Below the pieces are notes generated by a model. That model did no database searches. It saw only the letters and a program-made list of their open reading frames with translations, and was not told the DNA's origin. A stretch of 64,000 nt of DNA from Pomphorhynchus laevis. Its lineage: Eukaryota; Acanthocephala; Palaeacanthocephala; Echinorhynchida; Pomphorhynchidae. This document shows, piece after piece, positions 32,508 to 43,744 of this stretch. The stretch's first letter is position 1; each line of letters begins with the position of its first letter. A program made the position numbers and the translations under genes. The stretch spans positions 1 through 64,000 of the forward strand of contig WNNJ02002237.1 in the NCBI GenBank assembly GCA_012934845.2, read 5' to 3'.

Positions 32508-34193
32508 TGTCGTGAATAGATTTCACGCCGTCTTGTTTCACATTGATGATACCAAAATACTTGTCGTTGAAAGGGATGTTTCGGCCAATACGCTAGCTGC
32601 TACTCTCAATCAGAAAGGGCGTTCGGTAGCCTTATTTTTTCGTACGCACATGAACCTGAACCAAAGTATTTATCGATAGAAAAGGAAGCCCACGCAATTG
32701 TCGAGTTGTTGAGAAAGTGGATACACTATCTGATGCGCAGAGAGTTTACAGTTGTAACCGACCAAAAATCAGTTTCCTACATGCTGCACAGTTAGCAGAA
32801 TAATCACATAAAAATGACGAGATCATAAGATAGACACTGGGATTTTCCTGATTCAAATTCGACATTGTCTACAGACCAGTGCACTCAAATACAGTCATTG
32901 ATGCGTTATCGAGAGTTTGTGTAGTAAAGCTGGATTTGAGTGAGTCAACAAACTTGCATAACTCATTATGCCATCCCGGAGTCCGACGATTGAATGCTTA
33001 CATCCGATCACATTAACTTCCTTATACGCGCGATAATGTGAAGAGAGTGTTTACTAACTGTCGGATATGCTATGAAATCAAGCCTAGGTTCCTAAGCCCT
33101 GAACCGTGTCATGTTATCGAGACAACGAATCCGTTCGAATGCTCATCGATCGATTTCAAGGGATCTTTGCCATCAAGGAGTTCAAATAAATATATCTTGA
33201 TGGTTGTAGGTGAATACAGTTGTTTCTTATTCGCGTTCCCTTTCGTTGATACCACTTCATCCACAGTTATTTCCAAATTAGAAGCCTTGTTTGCAGTATT
33301 TAGTATTCCTCGAAATATAATTATTGGAACTGTATCAAAGAAAAGAGGAAATTCTTTTGATATTTCGCTAACTTCTGTTAGCATCTTCAGAAAATTACGT
33401 AATTTTCTGAAGATGCTAACAGAAGTTAGAAAAATATCGAAAGAATTTCCTCTTTTCTTTCAAACAGTTCCAATAATTATTTATCAATAATGGATCAACT
33501 ATTTAAAATTCCTCAATATATTCACTCAGATAACGCAGGATGTTTCACATCGACTGAAATAAAACGGTATTTGTTCTCGAAACGTGTAGCAACTAGTCAT
33601 TCGTCCCCTTCAATCCTCGTCTCGTGGAAACGACTAAGCCAGAAGGTTTGTGAAACTAATTTAAACTAGTATCTTTCTTGAAATACGTAATCGGAATTTA
33701 CCGGTAAGTCACTAGAAGTACTATCACAGTCCTTACTTGCAGTCGGGGAGTTATTTGCACGAGTACCAACAAAAGCCCGCATGACAGAATGCTCTAACAT
33801 GAACGACGATACCTTACAGGAGACCAGACGACAACTACGCTATTCAACAACGATGTGATACTAGTACGATAGCATAATCAACTATCTAAAAATATACCGC
33901 GAGTTGTACTAGCAAAAATTCTTAATCATTATTATCACTATTCGACGATAATTTATCTGAGTAACAGAGTGAGCACCGTTTTAAATCGAGATCTTGCTAG
34001 GTATCTGACTGAAGCTATAGCATAGTGTACTATTGAAAATGCAAATTATGATACTAACGAGACTGGTCGATCACAAGATACAACATCCGACTGTGAAACC
34101 ATGCTTGATGACAATCAACCGAATTTGACTACGGATAGACCTCAACGCATAAGAACTCCCGCATATCTGAAAGATTATAAATGGGCGGGAGAA
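32508..34193 (+). pseudogene. Gypsy-3 RNase H-integrase remnant
   Basis: Starts abruptly at a copy of the LTR-edge string tgtcgtgaatagattt (32508). RNase H: LVVERDVSANTLAATLNQ, VALFFRTHMN. Integrase: KRVFTNCRICYEIKPRFL, SSIDFKGSLPSRSSNKY, then a 164-bp palindrome breaks the frame, followed by QYIHSDNAGCFTSTEIKRYL. The C-terminus RPQRIRTPAYLKDYKWAG (about 34140-34185) leads into the candidate LTR at 34194. There are many stops. Confidence 0.75.
33317..33480. repeat. 164-bp near-perfect palindrome in Gypsy-3 integrase
   Basis: Arms 33317-33398 and 33400-33480 (ataattattggaac ... cagaaaattac / gtaattttctg ... gttccaataattat) are reverse complements with few mismatches. The flanks (tttagtattcctcgaaata and tttaaaattcctcaatata) resemble each other, so the insertion may be tied to a local duplication. 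Confidence 0.8.
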
Positions 34194-34286
34194 TGTCGTG
34201 AATAGATTTCATATTATAATTTATTTTACATTATTATTTTTATTCTTTGCAGATTTGTTGAATAAAGCTCCCTGATTACAGTTACA
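34194..34286 (+). repeat. Candidate short LTR (Gypsy-3)
   Basis: About 93 bp from tgtcgtgaatagattt to ctgattacagttaca, immediately after the pol C-terminus. The first 18 bases recur at 32508. TG...CA ends and an aataaagct-type signal fit a very short LTR; a full partner copy is absent. Confidence 0.4.
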
Positions 34287-34630
34287 CAACATGGAGGTTG
34301 AAAGAACTGTGGTTTGAATGAGGCACAACTAAAACAACTCTTAATAATTACTTTGACGTCATTTAGGGAGAATGGTTAATTTGGAGTTTGGATAACACTC
34401 GAAAGTTTCTGCATGCCTTTCTCCCATGCAAGTATGTGTATGCCTTTGCTCTCATTGACGGTTTTAAAGCTTGAAATTCTGATTGGGTAGCGGGCCCTTG
34501 CTCCTGCTATACTATAATTTGTTCTTTATGATATTTTGGTGTAAGTAATGCATCCTTTTGTGTTGACCTGGTTCTGTTGAGGCTGGTGACATTCAGTTTA
34601 TCGTGAATAGGGAGCTAAATGCTTTACAGA
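34287..34630. other. No gene recognised between Gypsy fragments
   Basis: About 340 bp without motifs that I recognise. It lies between the candidate LTR and the 3' end of an oppositely oriented Gypsy fragment, so it is probably TE-derived untranslated sequence. Confidence 0.35.
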
Positions 34631-35629
34631 TTATATAGTTAACGATAAATGCTTTACATATATCGTGATTTCCCTACCCTCATTGTAGAGAATTGTTGCA
34701 TATGTCGGATTTAAGTCTGGTAAATCATCAACTTCGGTATCAATTTGATATATGTTTGATAGTGCGTGTTTACGTAACAGAACAAGGCATGGATTAGTGA
34801 GCCAAGTTGGCATGCGAGTACTAGTCATTGAAGCTCTCTTGAAAATAAACCGCACGCTAATTTGGTGTGCAATTTGATTCTGTATACAGTAACGAGCGAA
34901 TAGAGTGCACAGCATTCGGTAAAGATGATTCCCATCTTACAATAAATAGGTTGTTGTCAGGACATCAAATCCAGTTCGATACAAGTCCAAATTAAACCGC
35001 GACCTGCGAATTTCCTGTTTGTTATATGGCATTGAATGACTCGTCGAGATTCCTAAATTATGAAGATATGTAATCAACTGTTCGGACATGAAGAATCGAT
35101 CTCGACCAAAATGAATAAACGAAGGAGTGCCAAACATAACAAATATTTCATCAAGACAATTTATCACCGTGTCCATTGATATTTCAGCACATGGATAATC
35201 CATTGAAAAACGGGCATATTGGCCTATATCAACAAAAAGAACACGATTGTGTGAATTTGTAGGAAAAGGTCTTTTAAAGTCAATTAATATATACTCAAGC
35301 GACTGGCTGTTTTTTACTAATTCCCTATCGATTTGTTTGTAGAATTTAGGTTTCAGACGAGCGCAGATTTTACAATTAGAAACGACAGTACGTAAGTCAT
35401 CAATTGAATATGAAAGGTTTCGTACATTTATTAAATGAGCAAGGCAAGTTATTCCTGGTTGGCAAAATTTTACATGCAGGACATACACTTCATTCAAATT
35501 AGGTTTTCGGACACCGTCACATACTTTCTGGAGAGATAATAAATCTGCAGAAATATTAAACTTACCTGGCCAATATATAATGTCAAAAAATATACAGCTG
35601 TGGTGTGCTTTGTCAAAAAAAGGCGACAC
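34631..35629 (-). pseudogene. Gypsy-4 RNase H end + integrase, minus strand
   Basis: Minus-strand reading: FDIIYWPGKFNISADLLS (RNase H C-terminus), NCKICARLKPKFY (second half of the HHCC finger), YILIDFKRPFPT, MFGTPSFIHFGRDRFFMSEQL, then the C-terminal MPTWLTNPCLVLLRKHALSN ... DLPDLNPTYATILYNEGRE. A frame break lies near 34930. The expected TDRG is altered to HFGRD, so a catalytic Asp is lost or shifted. Confidence 0.75.
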
Positions 35630-36370
35630 TTCTGATTTGTGAATTTATCAGATATCCATTCGCTTTCAATGTAAAGATCTGTCGGATCTTACTGCGTGTA
35701 AATGCTTTTCTCATATATTTACATTATTCGGATTCCATCAATATGTATATACTGATCGCGGAGTTTCATATTTGTCAAACGAAGTAAGAAAATATCTCAG
35801 CAGTCATTATATAGCTAGAAGTGCAATGTCATCATACAACCCTCAAGAAAACGAACAGTGAAAACGTTACAATGAGATTATATCGAGATATCTCACAATA
35901 TTACAAATATTAATGACTATGGTATGAAGCATTTAATCGTTTGACCATAACCGTTTTGTCCAACTTTGATAAAAATCTGATTAACTCTAATATTACCCAA
36001 ACGTTTTTGAAACTATTCGGTACCAATGCTGTGCGTATTTGAAAGTATACTTATTACAATCTAAAGTAGATACAATTCAATCGAGCCTAAAAAATTATTC
36101 TACACAAATGATAACAACTTATTAACATCTCAATCATGTGGCTCATCAGTCTCGCGGACCCATATCTAGGCGAAAATTCCTTTTTGGAATCCCTGCGTTA
36201 GTTTGAATACAGATTTACAAGTCAATAGTTGTTGCTGCCAAGTTCATCAATAAGGAAGTATACCTGCAATCTATTAGGCAAGCTTTCGATAATGAGGAAT
36301 TTTGTCAAAGTAAACGGTTCAAAGACTGAAGTGCTAGTGCAACAGCTTTAAAAAGCGCGCATTAATAAAA
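35630..36370 (+). pseudogene. Gypsy-5 integrase remnant, plus strand
   Basis: Translated with frame changes: EFIRYPFAFQCKDLSD, LFGFHQYVYTDRGVSYLSNEV, MSSYNPQENEQ (35640-35870). It is a different Gypsy family from Gypsy-1/3/4 by its sequence around DRG. Only scattered similarity remains after about 36020. Confidence 0.65.
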
Positions 36371-36569
36371 CGAGCGATGTGCCACACCTTCGAGGATTTT
36401 ATTATAATATCTAATTAATCTGTGCAATAACATTTTATCACACAAAATTAAATTTAAGAATACTTCTATAAATATAAATATTTATAAAAAATAAAAAATA
36501 TAAATAAAGATAAATATTTATTTTTATATAAATATTTATATAAAACTATATAAATACTTTATATAGTTT

Positions 36570-37445
36570 AAATCTAAACAATATAAATATATGAAATATA
36601 TGTTTCGATGCATTGATGATATATGTGTATTTAATTCTAATAATTTTTTATTCAATTAGTGAACACATTTATCCAGAAAGCCTTATTCTTAACAAAACCA
36701 ATATTAATGATAAAGAAGGTGTATATCTAGATATGAACATTAAATTAACATTAACTAAAACTACTATTATTTTTTATCGTAAAGATGACATATTTAAATT
36801 TACAAGAAACATATTTTTGCATGAGCATTCATGCATACCATATAATATAAAATATAATACATTAAATAATAAAATTTTAAGAATTGCAACAATATGTAAT
36901 GATATTGACTTTCTTCAAAATCATTTAAATAATTTAATAGATACATATTTTAAACTAGGTTACTATAAAAATAACATCAAGCAGAAAATAGTAAAATATA
37001 TAAATCAACGCAATAATATAAAGAATAAATTTAAACTCTTAAGTAGCAAATTTTTATGGATGGATAATAAATAATATACTTTGTATTAGAATAAGATACT
37101 AGATAGTTTTATTAGAGGAAATACATCATAAACATGTATTTGGCCCCGCTGCTATATTGGGTAGAGTAACAGGGGTTCAAACCTAATAACATAGCAGTTC
37201 CTCGTGATGACCTCTAATCCTTATTTTGATACATAGCGTGTTATCTATTAGTCAATTCATAAAAACTGATTTTTATTTTTAATTTCAGTTTATAATTCAT
37301 CTTGATATAAATTATATAAAATCTCATAACAATTATTTATTATTAATTAATTTTTATTACTTAACTATTTAACTTTTATTTTGCATTATTTTTAATTTGC
37401 GTAAATTAAATTTTTAAATACGTAAACTCAGTTAGCTTATTTAAT
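36570..37445 (+). pseudogene. Naiad-3, 3' fragment
   Basis: 5'-truncated Naiad 3' end. It starts within the RT (MKYMFRCIDDICVFNSNNF; YIDD changed to CIDD), a one-base insertion shifts the frame near 36650, and the frame then runs YLDMNIKLTLTKTTI to the stop at 37072-37074. The conserved 3' UTR block (37140-37215) and the terminus gtaaactcagttagc (about 37430) follow. It abuts an AT-rich tract at 36480-36560. Confidence 0.82.
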
Positions 37446-39904
37446 TATTTTAATTGTTGTTGCAAGTCAAAATCAATTAAATTGGTGTTTATACGTTACC
37501 GTCCTGAATGTGCATTTAAGTACGTTAATAGTCGTTAGATTCATATAAAAATTGGTGAATTATTCTAGTTTTATTAGAAAATTTATAAGATTTAGCAAGT
37601 TAGTACTGCCTTTGTTCAATTACTCATTGTTAGAGTTATTAAATGATTGAGCGTACACGTAAAGCAAGTCAATTTAGTTCAACTAAATTTTAATCTAAAA
37701 TAAGATTTAATCTTTGAAATATACATATTTTATTTAAAATAAAATTAAAATTTTTAATTTAAATTTTAAAGGTTTTTAAATTTTTAAATTTGAAATATTA
37801 ATTTTTAATCTTTGGAATTTAAATGAAATTCCTCCTTAATTCTAGGAATATTACATAATCCTTTCTACTGGCAATGTACAAATCGAGGTGAAGCAAGTAT
37901 AACAACTTTTTTATAAAATTTGTTTCGATTATAAAGCGAATACACAAGAACAATTTAAAACGACAGATTAATACCGTGAATTTGATCTACAGTGATTGAA
38001 AGGTATAAAGTCGAAAACGTCAATTTGTTTTAACGACAACATCCCTTCGTTGAGTACATACAACTTCGAACATTTTATACAACGCTGTGGAGTTTTTATA
38101 GATTTGCTTAGTCCATCTCTAACGCACCTACATTGAGCAGTCGAACTTTGAATGTTAGAAAATATTTACAATCCGTAAAATGCGTAATTTTAATAAACTT
38201 TAGAAAATCGCATGTCAATTTGTTGCTTGATAAGTAACTTACAGAATAATTTCTCGGCTGTAGATATTTTTGCATTTCAAATTGTACTTTAAAATTGACT
38301 ACTTTGAACGACTGGCATTTGGCGGCACAATAGGCAATGACAATAAATTTTATTGAACTTTTTTAGTTATCTACTTATACCATCGTCAGAAAATCTGTAA
38401 TATCCATGAAGCAAATTCAAAATGAGGAAACCGTTTGCAAAGTTTGCATAAGACAAACCGTTTGCATAAGACAGTATAATAAATATCATATAAATCACAT
38501 AAAAGGATTAAAACATTTTCAATGTTCCAGCGAACCTTTCATCTTTAATGATAAGATTGAACATTTATATTTAATTCCGAATGATTCCAACAATTAAAAG
38601 CGTAATTAATAATCATTGCGAGGAAAAACACAGGAGCGTACCAAAAATTGAAGATAATGGGTGTATAAACACTAGAGCAATGCACATTAACTCTATCAAA
38701 TACTGTCTTCAACTTTTTGAATTTCTTGAAATTAAAGATAACTTATTAATTTTAGGCGTTAACGATGAAGGGTTCATTAGAATCCTGAGGATGCTTTAAA
38801 TATGTTAAAGAATTTATAGATTTTTTTGTACTGCGTTGTCTTATTAAAAATCTTGTATATTAAAAATTTTTCTGATCATGGTCGAAGTAAATAATTGAAA
38901 GCTCAATAAAATTATTAACTTTGTCAATTTTGACCAAATAACTATCGCTTAAAATATTAAACATGTAAATTGTAGCTATTACGAAGAAAAAATCGAATGC
39001 ACTAATACAATTAACGTTTATAAGTAAATACTTCTATTCAATTAAAAACATCATATTTTAAATAAATTAAATATATAAAAATAAAATTTATTTTTGCCTA
39101 CGTAAAACTGAATTTTATTGTTTTAATAAAACTGCGTACATAAAAAACGGAATTTGACTAAATATTTTCATACACACTTTTATCATCATCGGAGTTTTGT
39201 AATCACTTAGCTACGTGGTCAGAAAGTAAAAATCTTATCGTATGGACTTCAAAACTAACGGTTTAGAAAACGCTGATTATTATGATATTTATGGAAAATA
39301 TCGAGTCTTGAAATATAAAATTTTGTTTTATATACAAAGAAATATATTTAGAATTTGTCTAATATTCTAAAGATATAAAGAGTTTCATTGCTTTAATTTT
39401 AGGAATTAACAAAAAATAATTTTATTATTCAAACAAGAATGGTATCGTGAATACATTATTCTAATAAATACCCTGACATTGAATAAAACAATAGTTTGTA
39501 ACTTGCTGAAAAGCGTCAATTGTATGTAATTATTTGTATATCATCATGATGGGTATTTTATATTATTTCTTTAAGTAAAATGATAATGTTACCTTACTGT
39601 TATATTCATTCAGTTTATTTCATTGTAGCATATAAAATTTAATTTAACAAACAATAAATATTAAAAATATTAATTAGATAATAAAATTAAATAACAAATT
39701 ATTAAACGCTAATTACAAGTAAATTGACGGCATTGTGTTTCTAATGAAAACGTAGCACATTATATTCACTTATTTTTATGTTATAATAAAATGAACACAT
39801 ATATTGCTACAAATATGACATTTTTAACGAACTGCAGCAATTTACAAGCAAAAATATACTGAATAGAAAACATTGCACTTATGTATGAAAAAATTCATGT
39901 ATAC
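37446..39904. other. AT-rich region, no gene identified
   Basis: About 2.4 kb of AT-rich DNA. Two overlapping plus-strand frames (38406-38597 and 38581-38799) have a protein-like composition: CKVCIRQTVCIRQYNKYH, then VINNHCEEKHRSVPKIEDNG and LILGVNDEGFIRILRML. They look like neighbouring pieces of one broken protein, possibly an element-encoded one, but I cannot assign a family. The rest is low-complexity, including A/T runs at 37730-37810. Confidence 0.35.
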
Positions 39905-40490
39905 TATATAATTTTAAAAATAACACATTAAATAATGAAATTTTAAGAATTACCATAATATGTAACACTATTGATTTTTTTCAAAATCATTTTTTTAATT
40001 TAATTTAGACTTTTTTAAACTAAGGTACTTTAAAAATAAAGTCAAACAGAAAATATAAATATCATCACATTATTATTAAAAAAAATTAAATCTTAAGCGG
40101 GAAACTTTTATCGATGGACAATTAGTAATATACTTTGTATTAGAATACGATACTAGATAATCAAATTTCATCGGAAAAAATGCATCATTAGCACGTATTT
40201 GACCACGTTGACATGCTAAGTCTAAAAAGCAAGGCCGAAACTTAATAACATAACAGTTCCTACTGATGATCTCTTATTCTTATTCTGATACATCGTCTGT
40301 TATTTATTAGTCAATTCATAAAAATTTGATTTTTATTTGAAATTTAAATTTTTTATTTTAACTTGATTTAAATTATAAAAATGTTATTGTGTAAACAAAC
40401 ACCATTGTAAATTAGCGGAAAAATCGAGAAAAATCTATTTTTTTTTGTTTTTAAATTTCCAACCACTTCTGCGGTTATCATCAGGAAAAC

Positions 40491-40715
40491 ATCTTATTCT
40501 GATACAAAATCTGTTATTTATTAGTCAATTCATAAAAATGACGTTTATTTTAAATTTTTTTTTTATTTTAACTTGATTTAAATTATAGAAAATCTAAAAA
40601 CAATTATTAATTTTCTTTTTAATTATTAAATTTTGATTTAGCATTATTATGTTTTGTTTATTTTATAATTATATTAAATACGTAGACTCAGTTAGCTGAT
40701 TTGATCATTACATTA
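40491..40715 (+). repeat. Naiad-5 3' UTR fragment
   Basis: Matches the last 225 bp of Naiad-2 (tcttattctgatacaaaatc ... cgtagactcagttagctg), with no coding part. Confidence 0.8.
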
Positions 40716-40779
40716 TTTACAATCAACATATAAAGCAAAAACAAATCTGGAAGAAACAAGCCGGAAGTTAATCAGGAAA

Positions 40780-41080
40780 AATAAATTTACTATGTAATCA
40801 AGTTGGTAGGCACATCCGATTTATTATCGAAGTTGTTGTCAGGATGTAGGTAACGTAATATGATAGCCACTTTTATTTAACTTGAAGACATCACTTTCGT
40901 GGGCTATAATTTCTGCACCGGCAAAATTTATGTCGTGGCCGTTGGCGGCAAAGCGATTCCAAACTGCTGAGCTGATTTGTCCAACACTGAGTGCCCGCTT
41001 ATGACCCAATAATCGAACATGTTTGTCCTACGTAATAAGCCGCGCAACCATTACACGATATACAGTATATACTTCCAATC
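40780..41080 (-). pseudogene. PLE F GIY-YIG endonuclease fragment
   Basis: Minus-strand reading begins SIYCISCNGCAAYYVGQT (the GIY...YVG core). After a frame change it continues RLLGHKRALSVGQISSAVW and HDINFAGAEIIAHESD. This is the C-terminal endonuclease of canonical PLEs. The catalytic Arg and the GHKR...H region are still visible. Confidence 0.72.
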
Positions 41081-41099
41081 TTTTTATTTTAGTTTTATT

Positions 41100-42010
41100 T
41101 TGAATAAACCAGAAATGCCAGGCCCACTTTTACAAAATACGATACAGTTAGAACCAGTCCTTATATACGCTAGTCTTAACACGCGTTGGCCTCTAAGCGT
41201 TACCAGCATTTGCACTTAAGACGCTATTAAATGATGAAACATTGGCTATTTGCAAAACAGACAAGGGCAATAATTTGGTCGTTCATAACAAATGTGATTA
41301 TATAAAGTTTGGTCTTGATATTTTATCAAACACAACTAGGTTTATGAAGTTAGAGCGTGACCCCACATTAAAAAATGGAAAGTGTCTCAACGCTATGCTC
41401 TTGAAACTAAACTGTCGTGGGGTAATTCCGACCGCCGATTATTGGAATGTTCGTTCTTAGCATAGCGCCCCTAGATTTATGTACCTGCTGCCTAAAACCC
41501 ATAAAGCTGGAAGGTTTGTAAGACCTGTAATCGCTAGTTACACTTCGCACCCGCACTCTCTGGGAAAGATGATAAACCAGTGACTAAGAGACTCTATGGG
41601 TTCGTGTGAACGATGGACGTTAACACTGAACGAATGGCAACATTTACTTCACGTATGCATAACCGAATCCATATTATCTTTTAACAATGAATTGTATGTG
41701 CAAGTGGATGGCGTTGCAATGGATCCGTATTAGGTCCTACTCTAGCTGATTTATTCATGCAAAATGTTCAAGCAAGTGTATATTTCCACGTAAAAGGATT
41801 AGTCTAATGGGGCAGATACGTTGATGACGTATTCATGGGTATCAATAATCCTGTTCATGGGAATGTCTTTAATATGTTAGATAATTTGGATACTCGAATA
41901 AAGTGGAGCATGTGTGCTGAAATTGGCGGTGCTATTTCCTTCCTGGACGTACAATGCTTGCGTGAAGATAATAATAGTACTAAGACTACTTAGTGTTTAG
42001 AAAGGAATGT
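41100..42010 (+). pseudogene. PLE F reverse transcriptase remnant
   Basis: LAICKTDKGNNLVVHNKCDY, FMYLLPKTHKAGRFVRPVI, a corrupted 'VDGVAMD' block, a broken YVDD region (about 41820) and AISFLDVQCL. The order and motifs (DKGN, LPKTHK, GVAM, FLDV) are those of Penelope RTs. There are several stops. No endonuclease follows on this strand. Confidence 0.75.
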
Positions 42011-42325
42011 GTCATAAGCATGACCTCACCGTAGACATCGATTTGTCTAATGAGGTATAAGATATCTGCTGCTCGTTCGCTATTCCTATGAATGTATATA
42101 TACTGTGTTACAAAGTATTTTTACGTTTTCCTGATGATGACCGCACTAGTGGTCGAAAATTTAAAAACAAAATAAATATTAGACTTTTCTCGATTTTTCT
42201 GAGAATAGAATCTTATATAACAAATAAGTATTATTTATAAGTGTTTATTATTTAATTATTTTTTATTAAGCATTATTTTTAATTTATAAATAGTATAAAA
42301 TACGGATACTCAATTAGCTGATCTG

Positions 42326-42684
42326 ATTTATATCGATTAAAATTATGCCGAAAATATGAAATATACTTTTATGTATAGTTCAAAAAATAACAAATTTTTA
42401 CATCAAAAGAAGATGTAAAAGTTCATATGATAATTAAGTAAATAATTATCATAAGAATATTCTTATGATATAATATATTCATAAATATATTATTATCAAT
42501 ATGAATTTTTAATTATATTTATAAAAAATTTAGATTGTATATAATATCACGTGTTAGAATATAGGTAACAATAGGTTTCGGTATATAATGATCAGCCAAC
42601 AAATTGGTGGAGCCAATTCACATACTTTGGTATTTGCAAATATACTATATATTATACATTGATAATTTCGAATGATTAACTTAC
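42326..42684. other. Host intron sequence 3' of the RING exon
   Basis: AT-rich DNA with no recognised element. In gene orientation it begins with the donor gtaagt at 42684-42679. Confidence 0.5.
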
Positions 42685-42884
42685 TTGTAATGATAAATGT
42701 GAGAACACGGAAGAATTTCGATAGATTCGATTTGGTCTCCCAAGAGATTTCCGCAATAATGGCAAATCAAACCTGCTTGGTCACTCAAGATTTCCATTGC
42801 ATTGATATGAACGTTCAAATCATTGTTTAAATTCTGCTTCATAATGAGCTGACAGTATAAACTGTGCAATCTGATTTGGAGATA
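42685..42884 (-). CDS. Rapsn: Rapsyn-like protein, exon with last TPR helix and RING-H2 start
   Basis: Host exon of 200 nt. Acceptor ttttcag (AG at 42886-42885) and donor gtaagt (42684-42679) flank it. It encodes YLQIRLHSLYCQLIMKQ, which aligns with the rapsyn segment after its last TPR helix, then ICHYCG ... LPCSHIYH. The spacing C-x2-C-x15-C-x-H-x2-H is the same as in vertebrate rapsyn RING-H2. In vertebrates rapsyn clusters nicotinic acetylcholine receptors at the postsynaptic membrane; arthropods have a homologue whose role is less clear. It joins in phase 0 to the exon at 62808-62861. The exon with the remaining RING cysteines was not found at lower coordinates. Confidence 0.8.
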
Positions 42885-43060
42885 CTGAAAATTTAATATA
42901 AACCTTGATACAGTTTTTATCTAAGCTAACTAAATATAAGACATATTAAAATGTATGTGAGTTAAAAAATAATACTTATTATAAATAATATAATATGTAA
43001 TTAAATGAGTTTTCTTAGAAATCAACTTTATAATTGAGACTTTCTTAAACTAATAAAGCA

Positions 43061-43316
43061 CTATAAAAATTATATATATACTTTAAAAGTATACAGTAAG
43101 GAATGCCTGCGTATGCCTAACCGCTACCTGGTGTCATTTGAAGACTATCCGTAATATTTAATATAGGCTATGAACCAGGAAAATATCACTATAAAAATTA
43201 TATATATACTTTAAAAGTATACAGTAAGGAATGCCTGCGTATGCCTAACCGCTACCTGGTGTAATTTGAAGACTATCCGTAATATTTAATATAGGCTATT
43301 TAACCAGGCTATGAAA
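43061..43316. repeat. 128-bp tandem duplication
   Basis: 43061-43188 and 43189-43316 are two nearly identical 128-bp units (ctataaaaattatata ... taatataggctat), differing at a few positions. Intronic. Confidence 0.9.
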
Positions 43317-43340
43317 TGGAAATTTATTTAAATAACAATC

Positions 43341-43405
43341 GTTTCTGATCTACCTTGATGCTTCATCAGTGCAAGTTTTTCTACAATAAAACAGTTTTAT
43401 TGTAG
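43341..43405 (-). ncRNA. Hammerhead-like PLE terminus with hairpin
   Basis: On the minus strand 43369-43341 reads ctgatga, a 17-nt segment, then gaaac, the core order of a hammerhead ribozyme. Next to it is a perfect 12-bp hairpin (ctacaataaaac / gttttattgtag, 43381-43405). It is probably the 3' end of an otherwise lost PLE. Catalytic ability is unproven. Confidence 0.4.
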
Positions 43406-43460
43406 CAAAACGAACACTATAGAAGGATCAATATAGATCCAAAACGAAAAAAAAATTCTC

Positions 43461-43582
43461 ATTTATAACCAGGTTATCTATATAACTTGGTTATATACAT
43501 GTAATGGTTATCTATATAACCTGGTTATATGCATGTACTGGTTATATACACATAACCTGGTTATATAACCAGGTTTTATATA
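43461..43582. repeat. Degenerate ggttatat/ataacc palindromic repeats
   Basis: Repeated 'taacctggttatat' units, self-complementary in part, in an intronic low-complexity tract. Confidence 0.7.
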
Positions 43583-43671
43583 AGATTTGCTGGTGTACAT
43601 ATTACATTTCGCATAGTGAAAATTTCCTTCCTTCCCAGATCTAACTTTCGAGATTCATTTTATATATATCT

Positions 43672-43672
<1 letters not shown>

Positions 43673-43714
<42 letters not shown>
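43673..43714. repeat. (AT)n microsatellite
   Basis: About 21 uninterrupted AT dinucleotides, followed by further interrupted atatatctt repeats to about 43750. It abuts the 5'-truncated end of PLE G. Confidence 0.95.
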
Positions 43715-43716
<2 letters not shown>

Positions 43717-43744
43717 TTTATCTTTTATATATATCTTATATATA

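Larger units (their letters stand above)
40386..42205. mobile_element. Canonical Penelope-like element F, head-to-head pair
   Basis: Both ends carry the same roughly 75-bp terminus in opposite orientation (40418-40490 and 42120-42205, cctgatgat ... ttaaaaac), 3' ends outward. Inside are a minus-strand GIY-YIG fragment and a plus-strand RT fragment, so the structure is a pair of truncated inverted copies. A further Naiad 3' UTR fragment (40491-40715) lies between the left terminus and the GIY-YIG part. Confidence 0.7.
39905..42325 (+). mobile_element. Naiad-4 3' end split by a canonical PLE
   Basis: Diverged Naiad 3' end: 39920-40080 matches the last RT codons (taacacattaaataatgaaattttaag), 40130-40385 matches the 3' UTR up to gatttaaattataaaa. 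The remainder of the same 3' UTR continues at about 42206-42325, ending cggatactcaattagctg. The interval 40386-42205 is another PLE, so an insertion into Naiad-4 is inferred. Confidence 0.7.

Noticed and set aside
38290-38345. Possible final C-x2-C RING exon on the minus strand (CLLCR)
   Set aside because: No acceptor in the right phase and the residues around it do not resemble a rapsyn C-terminus; a chance match.
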